From: an uncultured Pelagibacteraceae bacterium
Lineage (GTDB): Bacteria > Pseudomonadota > Alphaproteobacteria > Pelagibacterales > AG-422-B15
Reading direction: 5' to 3'
Assembly: GCA_902610585.1 (NCBI GenBank)
Contig: CACLWE010000012.1
Location: forward strand, 1 to 32,678
Length of the DNA stretch: 32,678 nt
Shown piece by piece: positions 7,478-15,625 of the stretch. Within the stretch, counting starts at the first letter, position 1. Each line of letters starts with the position of its first letter. Below the pieces are notes generated by a model. That model made no database searches. It was given only the letters and a program-made list of their open reading frames with translations, and was not told where the DNA came from. Made by a program: the position numbers and the translations under genes.

Positions 7478-9910
7478 TTAATTAGTAAGAAGTTTTTTGA
7501 GTATAATAGGTAATAAAGTAAGGCTGCCCCATAAAGCAACAAGCATAGCTAAAGCAGTGAATATTCCAAAATAAATAGTTGGATAGAAATTTGAAAATAT
7601 TAGTATCGAGAAACCTGCGATTATTGTGTAAGATGTATTTTTAATTGCCATACCAACTGTTTCATCGCACTTAATAATTGTTTTATCATGATTGTTTGTA
7701 TGAGAAAATTGTTCTCTGTATCGATAGATATAATGAATCGAATTGTCAACTGCAATGCCTATAGTGATTGCTGCTATTGTGATTGTCATGAGATCGAGTG
7801 AAATGGACAATAATCCCATAGTTCCTAGTATAACAAAGCAGGCAATAAAATTTGGTATTATAGCTGCAAATGCAGTTTTAAGTGATCTAAATAATAGGGA
7901 TAACATTAAGAATATTCCAAATAAGACAATTGATAATGTTTTAATTTGTGACTCGAAAAGACTTTGTAGCATGTTATTATAGAGGATTAAAATTCCAGTA
8001 GGAGCAACACTGACATTACTCTTAGAATAATTCTCATCAATATAGTTATTTAGGTCTAAAATAAATTGCTTTCTTACTAATTCTGGATGTGTATCAATAA
8101 TTCTCATTGTAATTCTTGCTTGGTTTTCCTTTATTAAAACATAGGGCTTTATTATTTGTTCTTTAAGATCGTTAGGAAGTTTTTTATAAAGAACTGATAG
8201 TTCAAGTGTATCAAATTCGTTATTTGAGTTTAGTCTTTCTGCTGTTCGAACTACCGAAGCTAATGATAAAACCTTGCCTGCAAAAGGGTAATTTTCTAAA
8301 TGATCATGTATCTCTTTGATTGTATTTATTTTATCTTCAGTAAACCAATAATCTTCAGGATCATACTCAATGCCAAGGTCAAGAAAATCGTCATAATTCT
8401 CATCATTATTCTCATTTAAACTTTTGTTGAAATCAATAATTATATCTAATGGAGTAGTACCACCTAATTTATCATCGATTAATTTCATACCTTTATAAAT
8501 TTCTGTATCTTTATTAAAATAATCAACAAAACTATTTTCAACTTTCAATTTAGTTACACCGTATAGGCCTAAAAAAAATATAATAGCAAAGAAAAGTAAT
8601 ACTGATTTTGAATATCTTTGTGCCATATGCGCAAAAATACTTTCCTTTTGTTTCGATGCAACATAATGAGGTAAACTAAGATTAAAAAAACTTATTAAAA
8701 TCGGCAAAAATGTAAAACTTGTAATATAGGTAATTGTTAACCCTACGCACATCATTAAACCAAAATCCATGACAGGTTTTATGCCACTAGTGTAAAGGGT
8801 TGCAAAAGCAAAAATAGTTGTTAACGCGGCAAAAAGGCAGGGTCTATACATATTTCTGATGGTTAGAATTAGTGCTTCTTTATTAGACTGTAGATTATTT
8901 TGTATTAAAAACTGTCTATATCTGACAACAATATGGACCGTCATAGATAGAGATAATATTAAAATCAACATTATAAAATTTGACGAAATGACAGTAACTT
9001 TCCATCCCATTAAAGATACAGTTCCGATCATTATGATTAGAGCTGCCAAACAATTAGAAATACATGTAAGCATCCATAGTGGATTTTTAAATACAATAAA
9101 AAGAACTAATAAAATAAATATTAAGGCCCCAAAACCAAAAACTATTATATCATTTTTAACAAAAGATATGGTATCGTCAGCAATCATTGACACCCCACCC
9201 AAATGTATTATCAATTTACTATTTGAAAATTGACTTATAATGTGCCTTATCTCATTAATGTTTTCATGACGTACTTTATCAAAGCTTTTTTTGCTTATTT
9301 CATATGCTAGGTTAGTTTTTTTTAAATTATTCTTATCTTCAATTGTATATTTTTTTAAATTTCTAAGTCGATCTCTTTCTTTTAATAAATTTTCGTGGTC
9401 TATGTTCCTCTTGAAATTGATTAGAACCCCTGTGCTCGTTGCATCTTCACTAATTATTAAGCTTTTAAAAATTGGGCTATTGAGCAATTCCTTTTCGGCA
9501 TCATGGAGCTCTATACCTGGAGACTCAATAGTAAGTATCTCATCAATAAGATCCGTGAGACTCTGATTGTTTACTTCTAATAGTGGTACGTCAAATATAG
9601 ATTGTATGCTATTCACCCAATTGAGTTTCTCTATTCGTTTAGTAAATAACTTAATTTGTTCTAAATTTTCAGAAGTTAAAATTTTATTTTCATCCGTAAA
9701 AGTAATAATTAAAAAATCATTTGATCCATAATCTTCAATTACTTTTCTATATTTTTTGAGATCTTCATCCTGTTCAAGGATAAGAGTGTCAGATGACGCA
9801 TCAAGTTGAAAATTTCGAATACTGTAACCAAAAAAACAAATAATAATTAATAGTATTATAACAGCAACATTTGCATACCTATTAAATATGGATAAATATA
9901 TTTTCTCCAT
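7478..9910 (-). CDS. RND/MMPL-family exporter
   Basis: 810 residues with the two-fold RND layout: an N-terminal helix (about residues 15-31), a periplasmic loop, a cluster of helices (about 250-420), a second periplasmic loop, and a final cluster (about 650-805). Hallmarks include SMTVHIVVRYRQF and the related TIGIAVDNSIHYIYRYREQF in the second half, where the Asp would serve proton relay. The family (COG1033/MMPL) moves hydrophobic molecules, including hopanoids in HpnN-type members, but the substrate cannot be told here. No hopanoid genes are visible in the window. It lies between alr and cvpA, 3 bases from each, which suggests an envelope role. Confidence 0.9.
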   Translation of the reverse strand: MEKIYLSIFNRYANVAVIILLIIICFFGYSIRNFQLDASSDTLILEQDEDLKKYRKVIEDYGSNDFLIITFTDENKILTSENLEQIKLFTKRIEKLNWVNSIQSIFDVPLLEVNNQSLTDLIDEILTIESPGIELHDAEKELLNSPIFKSLIISEDATSTGVLINFKRNIDHENLLKERDRLRNLKKYTIEDKNNLKKTNLAYEISKKSFDKVRHENINEIRHIISQFSNSKLIIHLGGVSMIADDTISFVKNDIIVFGFGALIFILLVLFIVFKNPLWMLTCISNCLAALIIMIGTVSLMGWKVTVISSNFIMLILILSLSMTVHIVVRYRQFLIQNNLQSNKEALILTIRNMYRPCLFAALTTIFAFATLYTSGIKPVMDFGLMMCVGLTITYITSFTFLPILISFFNLSLPHYVASKQKESIFAHMAQRYSKSVLLFFAIIFFLGLYGVTKLKVENSFVDYFNKDTEIYKGMKLIDDKLGGTTPLDIIIDFNKSLNENNDENYDDFLDLGIEYDPEDYWFTEDKINTIKEIHDHLENYPFAGKVLSLASVVRTAERLNSNNEFDTLELSVLYKKLPNDLKEQIIKPYVLIKENQARITMRIIDTHPELVRKQFILDLNNYIDENYSKSNVSVAPTGILILYNNMLQSLFESQIKTLSIVLFGIFLMLSLLFRSLKTAFAAIIPNFIACFVILGTMGLLSISLDLMTITIAAITIGIAVDNSIHYIYRYREQFSHTNNHDKTIIKCDETVGMAIKNTSYTIIAGFSILIFSNFYPTIYFGIFTALAMLVALWGSLTLLPIILKKLLTN

Positions 9911-9913
9911 TTA

Positions 9914-11014
9914 TTAACAAATATATCTTCTTTCATATCTTTTGCCCAGATTTGTTAATATTTCATAAGGTATTGTATTAATTATTTGAGCAATAACATT
10001 TATTGAATATTTAGCACCAATTATTTCAAATTCTTCATTCATAATATTGCTTTTAGTTTTAATATTTGTTAAGTCTACAGTAATTAAGTCCATTGATACT
10101 CTTCCAACGACATTAATTGTTTTGTTTTTTAATTGTATATTATAATTATTTGAAAAAAGCCTATTAAATCCATCTGCGTATCCAAAGCCCAATGTACCAA
10201 TTTTCATATTAGATTTTGCCTTATATGTTGCACCGTATCCAATTGTATCCCCTTTATATATTTCCCTGACTTGAATCAGTTTTGCTTTTAAGAAAACTAC
10301 ATCATGATATATTTTTTTTTCATTTTTTTGACAGTGGCCCCCATAAAGAGAAATTCCAGGTCTCACCATGTCAAAATGATATTTTTTACCTAGTAATATA
10401 CCTGCTGAATTTGATAAGCTGTGTAAAGAGTTTGGAAAGTGAGATCTTATAAAATTAAATTTATTAAGTTGTTTTTTATTTTTAAGAGATTTTCTATCAT
10501 CAGCGCATGCAAGGTGACTCATAACAAGTAAAACTTTTGATTTAATAATCAAACGGGATTTTTTACTAATTAGTATATTAGTCTCATTTTTATCGAAACC
10601 AAGACGAGACATTCCTGTGTCAAAGTGTAAAGCAATATTGAGATTTAAATTTTTTGATTTCTGAAATTTTTCTAATCTAGCTAGTTGTTTTAAGCTATTG
10701 ATGACAGGAATTAAATTATATTTACGAATTAATTCTATTTCATTTGTAACAAGACCATTAAGTATAAAAATATATATTTTCTTATTAATTCTACGTAATT
10801 GTATTGCTTCATTGGTAGTTGCAACAAAGAAAAATTTACAACCTGTATTAATCAATTCTTGTGCGATCTTATCTGCACCCAATCCATAAGCATCAGCCTT
10901 TACTGTTGCAGCGATGTTACAGTTTTTTCCTATTTTGTTTTTAATTATTTTATAGTTTTTCTTTATGGATTTAATATTAATTTTTAGAAAAGTTTTTTTA
11001 TCGACATTGTTCAT
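9914..11014 (-). CDS. alr: Alanine racemase
   Basis: PLP enzyme converting L-alanine to D-alanine for peptidoglycan. 366 residues, normal length. The PLP-binding lysine is K39 in ATVKADAYGLG; the second catalytic residue, Tyr, is in GDTIGYGATY around residue 260; GRVSMDLITVDL and the terminal YEILTNLGKRYER complete the signature. It follows dnaB by 11 bases on the same strand, the common alphaproteobacterial order dnaB-alr. radA, which often comes next in that order, is absent, and an exporter gene follows instead. Confidence 0.96.
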   Translation of the reverse strand: MNNVDKKTFLKINIKSIKKNYKIIKNKIGKNCNIAATVKADAYGLGADKIAQELINTGCKFFFVATTNEAIQLRRINKKIYIFILNGLVTNEIELIRKYNLIPVINSLKQLARLEKFQKSKNLNLNIALHFDTGMSRLGFDKNETNILISKKSRLIIKSKVLLVMSHLACADDRKSLKNKKQLNKFNFIRSHFPNSLHSLSNSAGILLGKKYHFDMVRPGISLYGGHCQKNEKKIYHDVVFLKAKLIQVREIYKGDTIGYGATYKAKSNMKIGTLGFGYADGFNRLFSNNYNIQLKNKTINVVGRVSMDLITVDLTNIKTKSNIMNEEFEIIGAKYSINVIAQIINTIPYEILTNLGKRYERRYIC

Positions 11015-11025
11015 TATTGAAAAAA

Positions 11026-12483
11026 TTATTCATAGTTTTCTGTATGATCTTTGCTAATAAAGTTACCAAATCTTGTATACTTTGCATCAAAACTTAGTTT
11101 AATATTACCTGTTGGTCCATGTCTTTGTTTCATAATAAGTAAATCTGCTTGACCGTGTATTTCATCCATTTTTTGTTGCCACTCTATAAATTCTGCTGTT
11201 CCAGGAGATGGAGCATTTTTTTCTAAATAATATTCTTCTCTAAAAATAAACATTACAACATCAGAGTCCTGTTCTATTGAGCCAGACTCTCTCAAGTCAG
11301 ATAATTGTGGTTTTTTATCGTCTCTTTGTTCAACTTGTCTAGATAATTGGGATAAAGCAATTACTGGTATATTTAACTCTTTTGCAAGAGCCTTCAGTCC
11401 TTGTGTAATTTCGGAAATTTCTAATACCCTTGATTCATTTCTAGAAGTTTTACTTGGTCTTAGTAATTGTAAATAATCTATAATTACTGCACCAAGTCCA
11501 TTTTTTCTTTTTAATCGCCTCGCTCTTGAAGATAGAGTTCCAATATTTACTGCCGGTGTATCATCAATGTACAGAGGTATTTCCAAAATTTCTTTTGATA
11601 CAGAAACAAGATTATCTAGATCATTTTCTGATAGATTTCCTCTTCTAATATCATTAGAGCTGATACGTGCTTGTTCTGATAAAATTCTTCTTGCTAATTG
11701 TTCAGATGACATTTCAAGTGAAAAAAATAATACACTTGAGTCCATATTTTTTTCAATCTGAGCATTTCTTGCAATATTAAATGCAATGTTTGTTGCTAAG
11801 GAAGTTTTACCCATTGATGGCCTTCCTGCAATAATTATTAAATCAGATGGATGAAACCCTCCAAGCTTAGCATCTAAATCAGTAAACTCTGACGATATTC
11901 CAACAACACTACTATCTTTTTCATAGGCTTTTCTTGCTAATTCGATGGCTTCTTCAACAGAACTCTGAAATGTATGCACATTGTTTTGTGAAGTGCCAGT
12001 TTCTGATATTTGATACAAATCTTTTTCTGTTTCCTCTATTAAATCTTCGGGTTTAGTTTCCATATTGCTTTCAATAGCATAATGTTGAACTTTACCTCCT
12101 AATTCATAAAGTCCTCTTCTTACTGCAAGATTGTATATAATTTCTGAATAATTTTTTGCGTAGTCGAGTGAAACAGCAGAATTAGCAAGTCTTACCAAAT
12201 AATTTGACCCTCCAATATCTTCTAAATTTTTTTCAACCTCAAAAAAACTTTTAAGTGTTATTGGAGTTGCTATTTGCCCACTAGAAACCATTTTGCCGAT
12301 TACTTCAAAAATTAGCTTATGTATTGGTTCGTAAAAATGCTCGACATTAATCTTTTCAGAAATATCAAAAAATATTTCATTATTAAGTAATATTGCTCCG
12401 AGTATACCTTGTTCAGCTTCAATATTGTGAGGAAGCTCTTTCACGTTTTGTTGACTATTTTCAAATTGAAATGATGTAGACAT
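11026..12483 (-). CDS. dnaB: Replicative DNA helicase DnaB
   Basis: Hexameric 5'-3' helicase that unwinds DNA at the replication fork. 485 residues: N-terminal DnaB domain (about 15-120, starting LPHNIEAEQGILGAILL), a linker, then the RecA-like ATPase domain with Walker A GRPSMGKTS near residue 220, DYLQLL as the Walker B region, LSQLSRQVEQR and LRESGSIEQDSDVVMF. No intein interrupts it. The start has no Shine-Dalgarno, but TATAAT sits 12 bases before the ATG, so dnaB may start its own leaderless transcript in addition to read-through from rplI. Confidence 0.97.
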   Translation of the reverse strand: MSTSFQFENSQQNVKELPHNIEAEQGILGAILLNNEIFFDISEKINVEHFYEPIHKLIFEVIGKMVSSGQIATPITLKSFFEVEKNLEDIGGSNYLVRLANSAVSLDYAKNYSEIIYNLAVRRGLYELGGKVQHYAIESNMETKPEDLIEETEKDLYQISETGTSQNNVHTFQSSVEEAIELARKAYEKDSSVVGISSEFTDLDAKLGGFHPSDLIIIAGRPSMGKTSLATNIAFNIARNAQIEKNMDSSVLFFSLEMSSEQLARRILSEQARISSNDIRRGNLSENDLDNLVSVSKEILEIPLYIDDTPAVNIGTLSSRARRLKRKNGLGAVIIDYLQLLRPSKTSRNESRVLEISEITQGLKALAKELNIPVIALSQLSRQVEQRDDKKPQLSDLRESGSIEQDSDVVMFIFREEYYLEKNAPSPGTAEFIEWQQKMDEIHGQADLLIMKQRHGPTGNIKLSFDAKYTRFGNFISKDHTENYE

Positions 12484-12489
12484 AAAATA

Positions 12490-12495
12490 ATTATA
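12490..12495 (-). promoter_or_regulatory. Candidate −10 box for dnaB (leaderless)
   Basis: On the minus strand this reads TATAAT, a perfect −10, beginning 12 bases before the dnaB ATG. No convincing −35 is seen at 16-18 bases, where the DNA is alternating A and T. If real, the first transcribed base would be at or near the A of the start codon. Confidence 0.45.
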
Positions 12496-12499
12496 GATA

Positions 12500-12570
12500 A
12501 TATTAATTTAGTATATATGTCAGTAGAATTAATATAAAAGATATTAACAATTATTAAATAATGTTAATAT
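12500..12570. promoter_or_regulatory. Cluster of A+T-rich inverted repeats between rplI and dnaB
   Basis: This lies in the 150-base gap 12484-12633, the longest gene-free stretch. Two nested signals occur. At 12541-12570, ATATTAAC and ATTATT are followed by their complements AATAAT and GTTAATAT, forming a near-perfect hairpin with one bulged A. At 12500-12508 and 12527-12535, ATATTAATT and its reverse complement form a second, spaced pair. The seven-base core ATATTAA thus appears four times in 71 bases, twice in each orientation. It could be an operator, a weak processing or termination hairpin after rplI, or A+T-rich coincidence. The rest of the gap shows nothing recognisable. Confidence 0.5.
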
Positions 12571-12633
12571 AGTGATTAATCAGGTTAATTAGTAAAATTG
12601 CTGTTTAAATTATTGAAATAACAAGTAATTGCT

Positions 12634-13080
12634 TTAATTCTTTTTATTAATTTCTAAATTCAAATTAGCTGTAATGTCACTGTATAGTCTTAGGGTGATA
12701 ATGTGGCTACCCAATGATTTAATATTGTTTAATAAAATGTTATTTGGATCAAGTTCTAAAGAAAATAAATTTTTAAGTAATTCACTTATTTGTCTTGGCC
12801 CAACATTTCCATAAAGATTTCCGTCTTCATTTGCTTCCATTTCTAAACTTATTTGCTTGCCATCAATTTGTGATTTTACATCTGTTGCTTTTTTAATCAT
12901 TTTATCATTATTTTCATTAATTCTGGTCATTTTTGATTCAAGTTCATTTATATTTTTTTTATTAGCTACCAATGCTTTTCTCTGAGGTATTAAAAAATTA
13001 TTTGCATAGCCGTCCTTTACAGAAACTATTTCTCCAGCTTTACCAAGCTTATTTAGTGATTCTAGAAGTATTACTTGCAT
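12634..13080 (-). CDS. rplI: 50S ribosomal protein bL9
   Basis: 148 residues, normal length. The N-terminal domain has MQVILLESLNKLGKAGEIV and VKDGYANNFLIPQRKA, the L9 signature, then a long charged connecting helix and the C-terminal domain containing GNLYGNVGPRQISE. It begins 1 base after the rpsR stop and shares its transcript. The product sits near the L1 stalk of the large subunit and helps keep reading frame (known for the family). Confidence 0.97.
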   Translation of the reverse strand: MQVILLESLNKLGKAGEIVSVKDGYANNFLIPQRKALVANKKNINELESKMTRINENNDKMIKKATDVKSQIDGKQISLEMEANEDGNLYGNVGPRQISELLKNLFSLELDPNNILLNNIKSLGSHIITLRLYSDITANLNLEINKKN

Positions 13081-13081
13081 A

Positions 13082-13276
13082 TTATTTACCAGTGTAGGGC
13101 AACAGAGCTAGATATCTTGCTCTTTTAATTGCGTTTGATAAATCTTTTTGTTTTTTTATTGTAATATAACTTATTCTTCTTGGAGTTATTTTACCCTTTT
13201 CTGACATAAATTTTTTCAGACTCGTTGTATCTTTATAGTCAAAAATAAATTCACTTTTCTTAAAAGATTTCTCCAT
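13082..13276 (-). CDS. rpsR: 30S ribosomal protein bS18
   Basis: 64 residues. The core IDYKD-like segment ([26 protein letters not shown]) and the ending [16 protein letters not shown] are diagnostic. It is about ten residues shorter at the N-terminus than the E. coli protein (75 aa). bS18 binds next to bS6 on the platform of the small subunit, and the genes are adjacent here, with 3 bases between the rpsF stop and this start. Confidence 0.96.
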   Translation of the reverse strand: MEKSFKKSEFIFDYKDTTSLKKFMSEKGKITPRRISYITIKKQKDLSNAIKRARYLALLPYTGK

Positions 13277-13279
13277 CCT

Positions 13280-13612
13280 TTACTTTGCTTCCTTTTCTTT
13301 GATCATAGCAGTAGGTGTTTCACAGAACTCTTTAACTTTGATCGATAAGTATCTGATTACTTTTTCATTTAGATTTAATTTGGAGTTTAATTCGTCAATT
13401 TTATTCTGTGGTATTTCAATATTCATGAATTCATAAAATGCTTTTTTATTTTCTCTAATAGGATAAGCCAAATTTTTTAAACCCCAGCTTTCTTTATAAA
13501 TCATTTTCCCATCAAGTTCGTTTAACAATTGTTCATGCATTTTAAGTGTCTCCTCAAGATCAGATGTGCTAAGATCTTGTCGTAGCATGATAACGTGTTC
13601 AAACAGAGCCAT
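13280..13612 (-). CDS. rpsF: 30S ribosomal protein bS6
   Basis: 110 residues. MALFEHVIMLRQDLS, the central WGLKNLAYPIRENKKAFYEFMNIE and NEKVIRYLSIKV are the typical bS6 blocks. First gene of rpsF-rpsR-rplI. It has no recognisable Shine-Dalgarno before the ATG. It is transcribed away from fabD across a 72-base gap that seems to hold both promoters. Confidence 0.96.
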   Translation of the reverse strand: MALFEHVIMLRQDLSTSDLEETLKMHEQLLNELDGKMIYKESWGLKNLAYPIRENKKAFYEFMNIEIPQNKIDELNSKLNLNEKVIRYLSIKVKEFCETPTAMIKEKEAK

Positions 13613-13642
13613 TTTGTTATGTATTTAATATTAAAAATGGAA

Positions 13643-13671
13643 TAAATATTCTATAATCACACTTAAAGCAA
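13643..13671 (-). promoter_or_regulatory. Candidate promoter for rpsF operon
   Basis: On the minus strand TTGCTT (13671-13666) and TATTTA (13648-13643) are 17 bases apart. It overlaps the proposed fabD −10 on the other strand, so the two promoters could compete. Sequence match only. Confidence 0.35.
13652..13657 (+). promoter_or_regulatory. Candidate −10 box for fabD operon
   Basis: TATAAT, a perfect −10, lies 33 bases before the fabD ATG in the divergent gap. The upstream DNA has no clear −35. The predicted leader would be roughly 20 bases with no Shine-Dalgarno. Confidence 0.4.
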
Positions 13672-13684
13672 GCATTCTTTTTCA

Positions 13685-14623
13685 ATGAAAACAGCGTTAA
13701 TTTTTCCAGGTCAAGGCTCTCAATTTGTCGGAATGGGTCGTGATTTTTATGAGAAATATTATGTATCGCGAAGCATATACGATAACTTAGATGATGTAAT
13801 AGAAAGAGACTTATCAAAATCAATATTTTTTGGCGAAGATAAAGATCTTTTAGAAACTCAGAATTCACAGCCATCTATTATGGCTACAAGCATTGCTATT
13901 CATAAAGCACTAGTTTATGAAAAACTACTGGTCGATGGTACATACTCTTGTGTTGCAGGCCACTCATTAGGAGAATACAGTGCTTTAGTTGTAAATGACA
14001 GTTTGAAATTTGAAGATTCTGTAAAACTTTTAAAAGTGAGATCAAAAGCAATGCAAGATAGTATGCCTATTGGATCTGGTGGAATGATAGCTTTAATTGG
14101 ATGTAAGGAAACTATAATTAAAAATACAATTGAGTCTGCAAAAAATCATGGTCAAATCTTCGTAGCGAATGATAATGCTCCTGGTCAAATTGTTTTAAGC
14201 GGTGAAATTGGTGCTATTAATTATATTGTTGAAAATTCTAAATCTCTTAATATTAAGAGGGCCATAAGATTACCAGTTAGCGCTCCATTCCACTGCAAAT
14301 TAATTGATTCGGCGGCAAAAGTAATGAGTGAGGAAATCGTTAATTATAATTTTAAACCTTTTAATGTTCCACTTTATTCAAACGTTACTGCAGAAGCATG
14401 TAGTGAAAAAGAAATTTCAAAACTATTAATTGATCAGATAACATCTAAAGTTAAGTGGCGTGAAATAGCTGAAAATATGGTTAGAGATGGTGTTATTAAT
14501 TTTATAGAAATTGGTCCTGGTAATGTTTTAACAAACTTAATCAAAAGGATATCAAAAAATGTTAACGCTTTATCAATAAGTAAACTGGAAGATTTAGAAA
14601 AACTAGATAGTATTATACTATGA
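13685..14623 (+). CDS. fabD: Malonyl-CoA:ACP transacylase
   Basis: Moves malonyl from CoA to acyl carrier protein to feed fatty-acid elongation. 312 residues. FPGQGSQFVGMG at the N-terminus, the nucleophile elbow GHSLGEYSAL with Ser94, the oxyanion/His region PVSAPFHCKL near residue 200, and IEIGPGNVLTNL near the end are all intact. First gene of a fabD-fabG-acpP-fabF series. Its stop overlaps the fabG start as ATGA. Confidence 0.97.
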   Translation: MKTALIFPGQGSQFVGMGRDFYEKYYVSRSIYDNLDDVIERDLSKSIFFGEDKDLLETQNSQPSIMATSIAIHKALVYEKLLVDGTYSCVAGHSLGEYSALVVNDSLKFEDSVKLLKVRSKAMQDSMPIGSGGMIALIGCKETIIKNTIESAKNHGQIFVANDNAPGQIVLSGEIGAINYIVENSKSLNIKRAIRLPVSAPFHCKLIDSAAKVMSEEIVNYNFKPFNVPLYSNVTAEACSEKEISKLLIDQITSKVKWREIAENMVRDGVINFIEIGPGNVLTNLIKRISKNVNALSISKLEDLEKLDSIIL

Positions 14624-15339
14624 GAAATGCACTAATCACAGGAGCTACTGGCGGCATAGGATCATCTCTTATACAAAAGTTCCATGAGAATGGATATACT
14701 ATCTGCGCAACTGGCACAAACAATGAAAAGCTGATCGCTTTACAAGAAAAATATCAAGAGCGCCTCAAGATAATCAGGTGTGACTTGTCGGACTCTACTC
14801 AAATTAGGGAATTAGTAGATAAGTCTAATAAATTTTATGGATCAACAAATATTCTAGTAAACAATGCAGGAATAACAAAAGATAACCTTTTTATAAAGAT
14901 GAAAGATGACCAATGGGATGAAGTAATCAGTATTAACCTTAATGCAAACTTTTTACTAACTAAACTTATTATTAAGGATATGATTAAAGCCAGATGGGGG
15001 CGAATTATTAATATCTCATCGGATGCTGCAAGAATTGGAAATTCAGGACAAGCAAATTATGTAGCATCAAAATCCGCTGTTGAAGGAATGAGTAAAACAA
15101 TTGCTAATGAAGTAGCTACAAGAGGAATAACTGTAAATTGTGTTGCACCTGGTTTTATAAATACAGAGATACTTGACTCTGTTGATGAAAAAAGACTAAA
15201 TGCTATGAAGGAAAAAATACCTATGGCTAGAGTAGGCAATGCCAATGATGTTGCATCAGCAGTTTTTTTTCTTTCCTCAGAAGAATCGTCATATATTACT
15301 GGACAGGTACTTCATGTTAATGGCGGCTTGACAATGTGA
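14620..15339 (+). CDS. fabG: 3-oxoacyl-ACP reductase
   Basis: NADPH-dependent reduction of beta-ketoacyl-ACP. 239 residues with an intact SDR site: TGATGGIG near 7-14, NNAG at 81-84, Ser134, Tyr147 and Lys151 in NYVASKSAVEG. It ends in the FabG-typical ITGQVLHVNGGLTM. The intact catalytic set contrasts with the altered SDR at 6258-6953. It is coupled to fabD by a 4-base overlap, and acpP follows after 41 bases. Confidence 0.96.
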   Translation: MRNALITGATGGIGSSLIQKFHENGYTICATGTNNEKLIALQEKYQERLKIIRCDLSDSTQIRELVDKSNKFYGSTNILVNNAGITKDNLFIKMKDDQWDEVISINLNANFLLTKLIIKDMIKARWGRIINISSDAARIGNSGQANYVASKSAVEGMSKTIANEVATRGITVNCVAPGFINTEILDSVDEKRLNAMKEKIPMARVGNANDVASAVFFLSSEESSYITGQVLHVNGGLTM

Positions 15340-15370
15340 GGTATATAGTAATAAAAGTGAACTAATATAT

Positions 15371-15375
15371 AGGAG
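15371..15375 (+). promoter_or_regulatory. Strong Shine-Dalgarno for acpP
   Basis: AGGAG lies 5 bases before the acpP ATG at 15381. Most starts here lack such a site, so this fits the very high expression expected of acyl carrier protein. Confidence 0.75.
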
Positions 15376-15380
15376 TTAAT

Positions 15381-15614
15381 ATGAGTGATGTATCTGAAAA
15401 AGTAAAAAAAATAATATCTGAACATCTTGGCATTGACGATATGGCAAAAATCACCAATGACGCTAAATTTATAGATGATCTAGGAGCCGATAGTCTAGAT
15501 ACTGTAGAATTGGTTATGGCGTTTGAAGAGGCCTTTGATGTGGAGATTCCTGATGATAAGGCGGAGACAATTCTTACAGTAGGTGATGCAATTTCCCACT
15601 TAGAATCTAATTAA
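15381..15614 (+). CDS. acpP: Acyl carrier protein
   Basis: 77 residues, small and acidic. [19 protein letters not shown] contains Ser38, the attachment site for 4'-phosphopantetheine, and the protein carries growing acyl chains. Four-helix ACP fold by family. It lies between fabG and fabF, as in most proteobacteria, and serves fabD, fabG and fabF in this cluster. A clear AGGAG precedes it. Confidence 0.98.
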   Translation: MSDVSEKVKKIISEHLGIDDMAKITNDAKFIDDLGADSLDTVELVMAFEEAFDVEIPDDKAETILTVGDAISHLESN

Positions 15615-15625
15615 TTTTAATAAAA

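Noticed and set aside
8859-9233. Plus-strand open frame of 124 codons inside the exporter gene
   Set aside because: It is antisense to a clearly conserved RND transmembrane region; no independent start signal or family feature is seen.
13617-13874. Minus-strand open frame opposite the start of fabD
   Set aside because: It is a mirror of fabD coding sequence plus the promoter gap, and resembles no protein.
15328-15356. Consensus TTGACA at 15328-15333 as an acpP promoter
   Set aside because: No acceptable −10 lies at 16-18 bases; the nearest TATAGT is only 10 bases away. The TTGACA also codes for the end of FabG.
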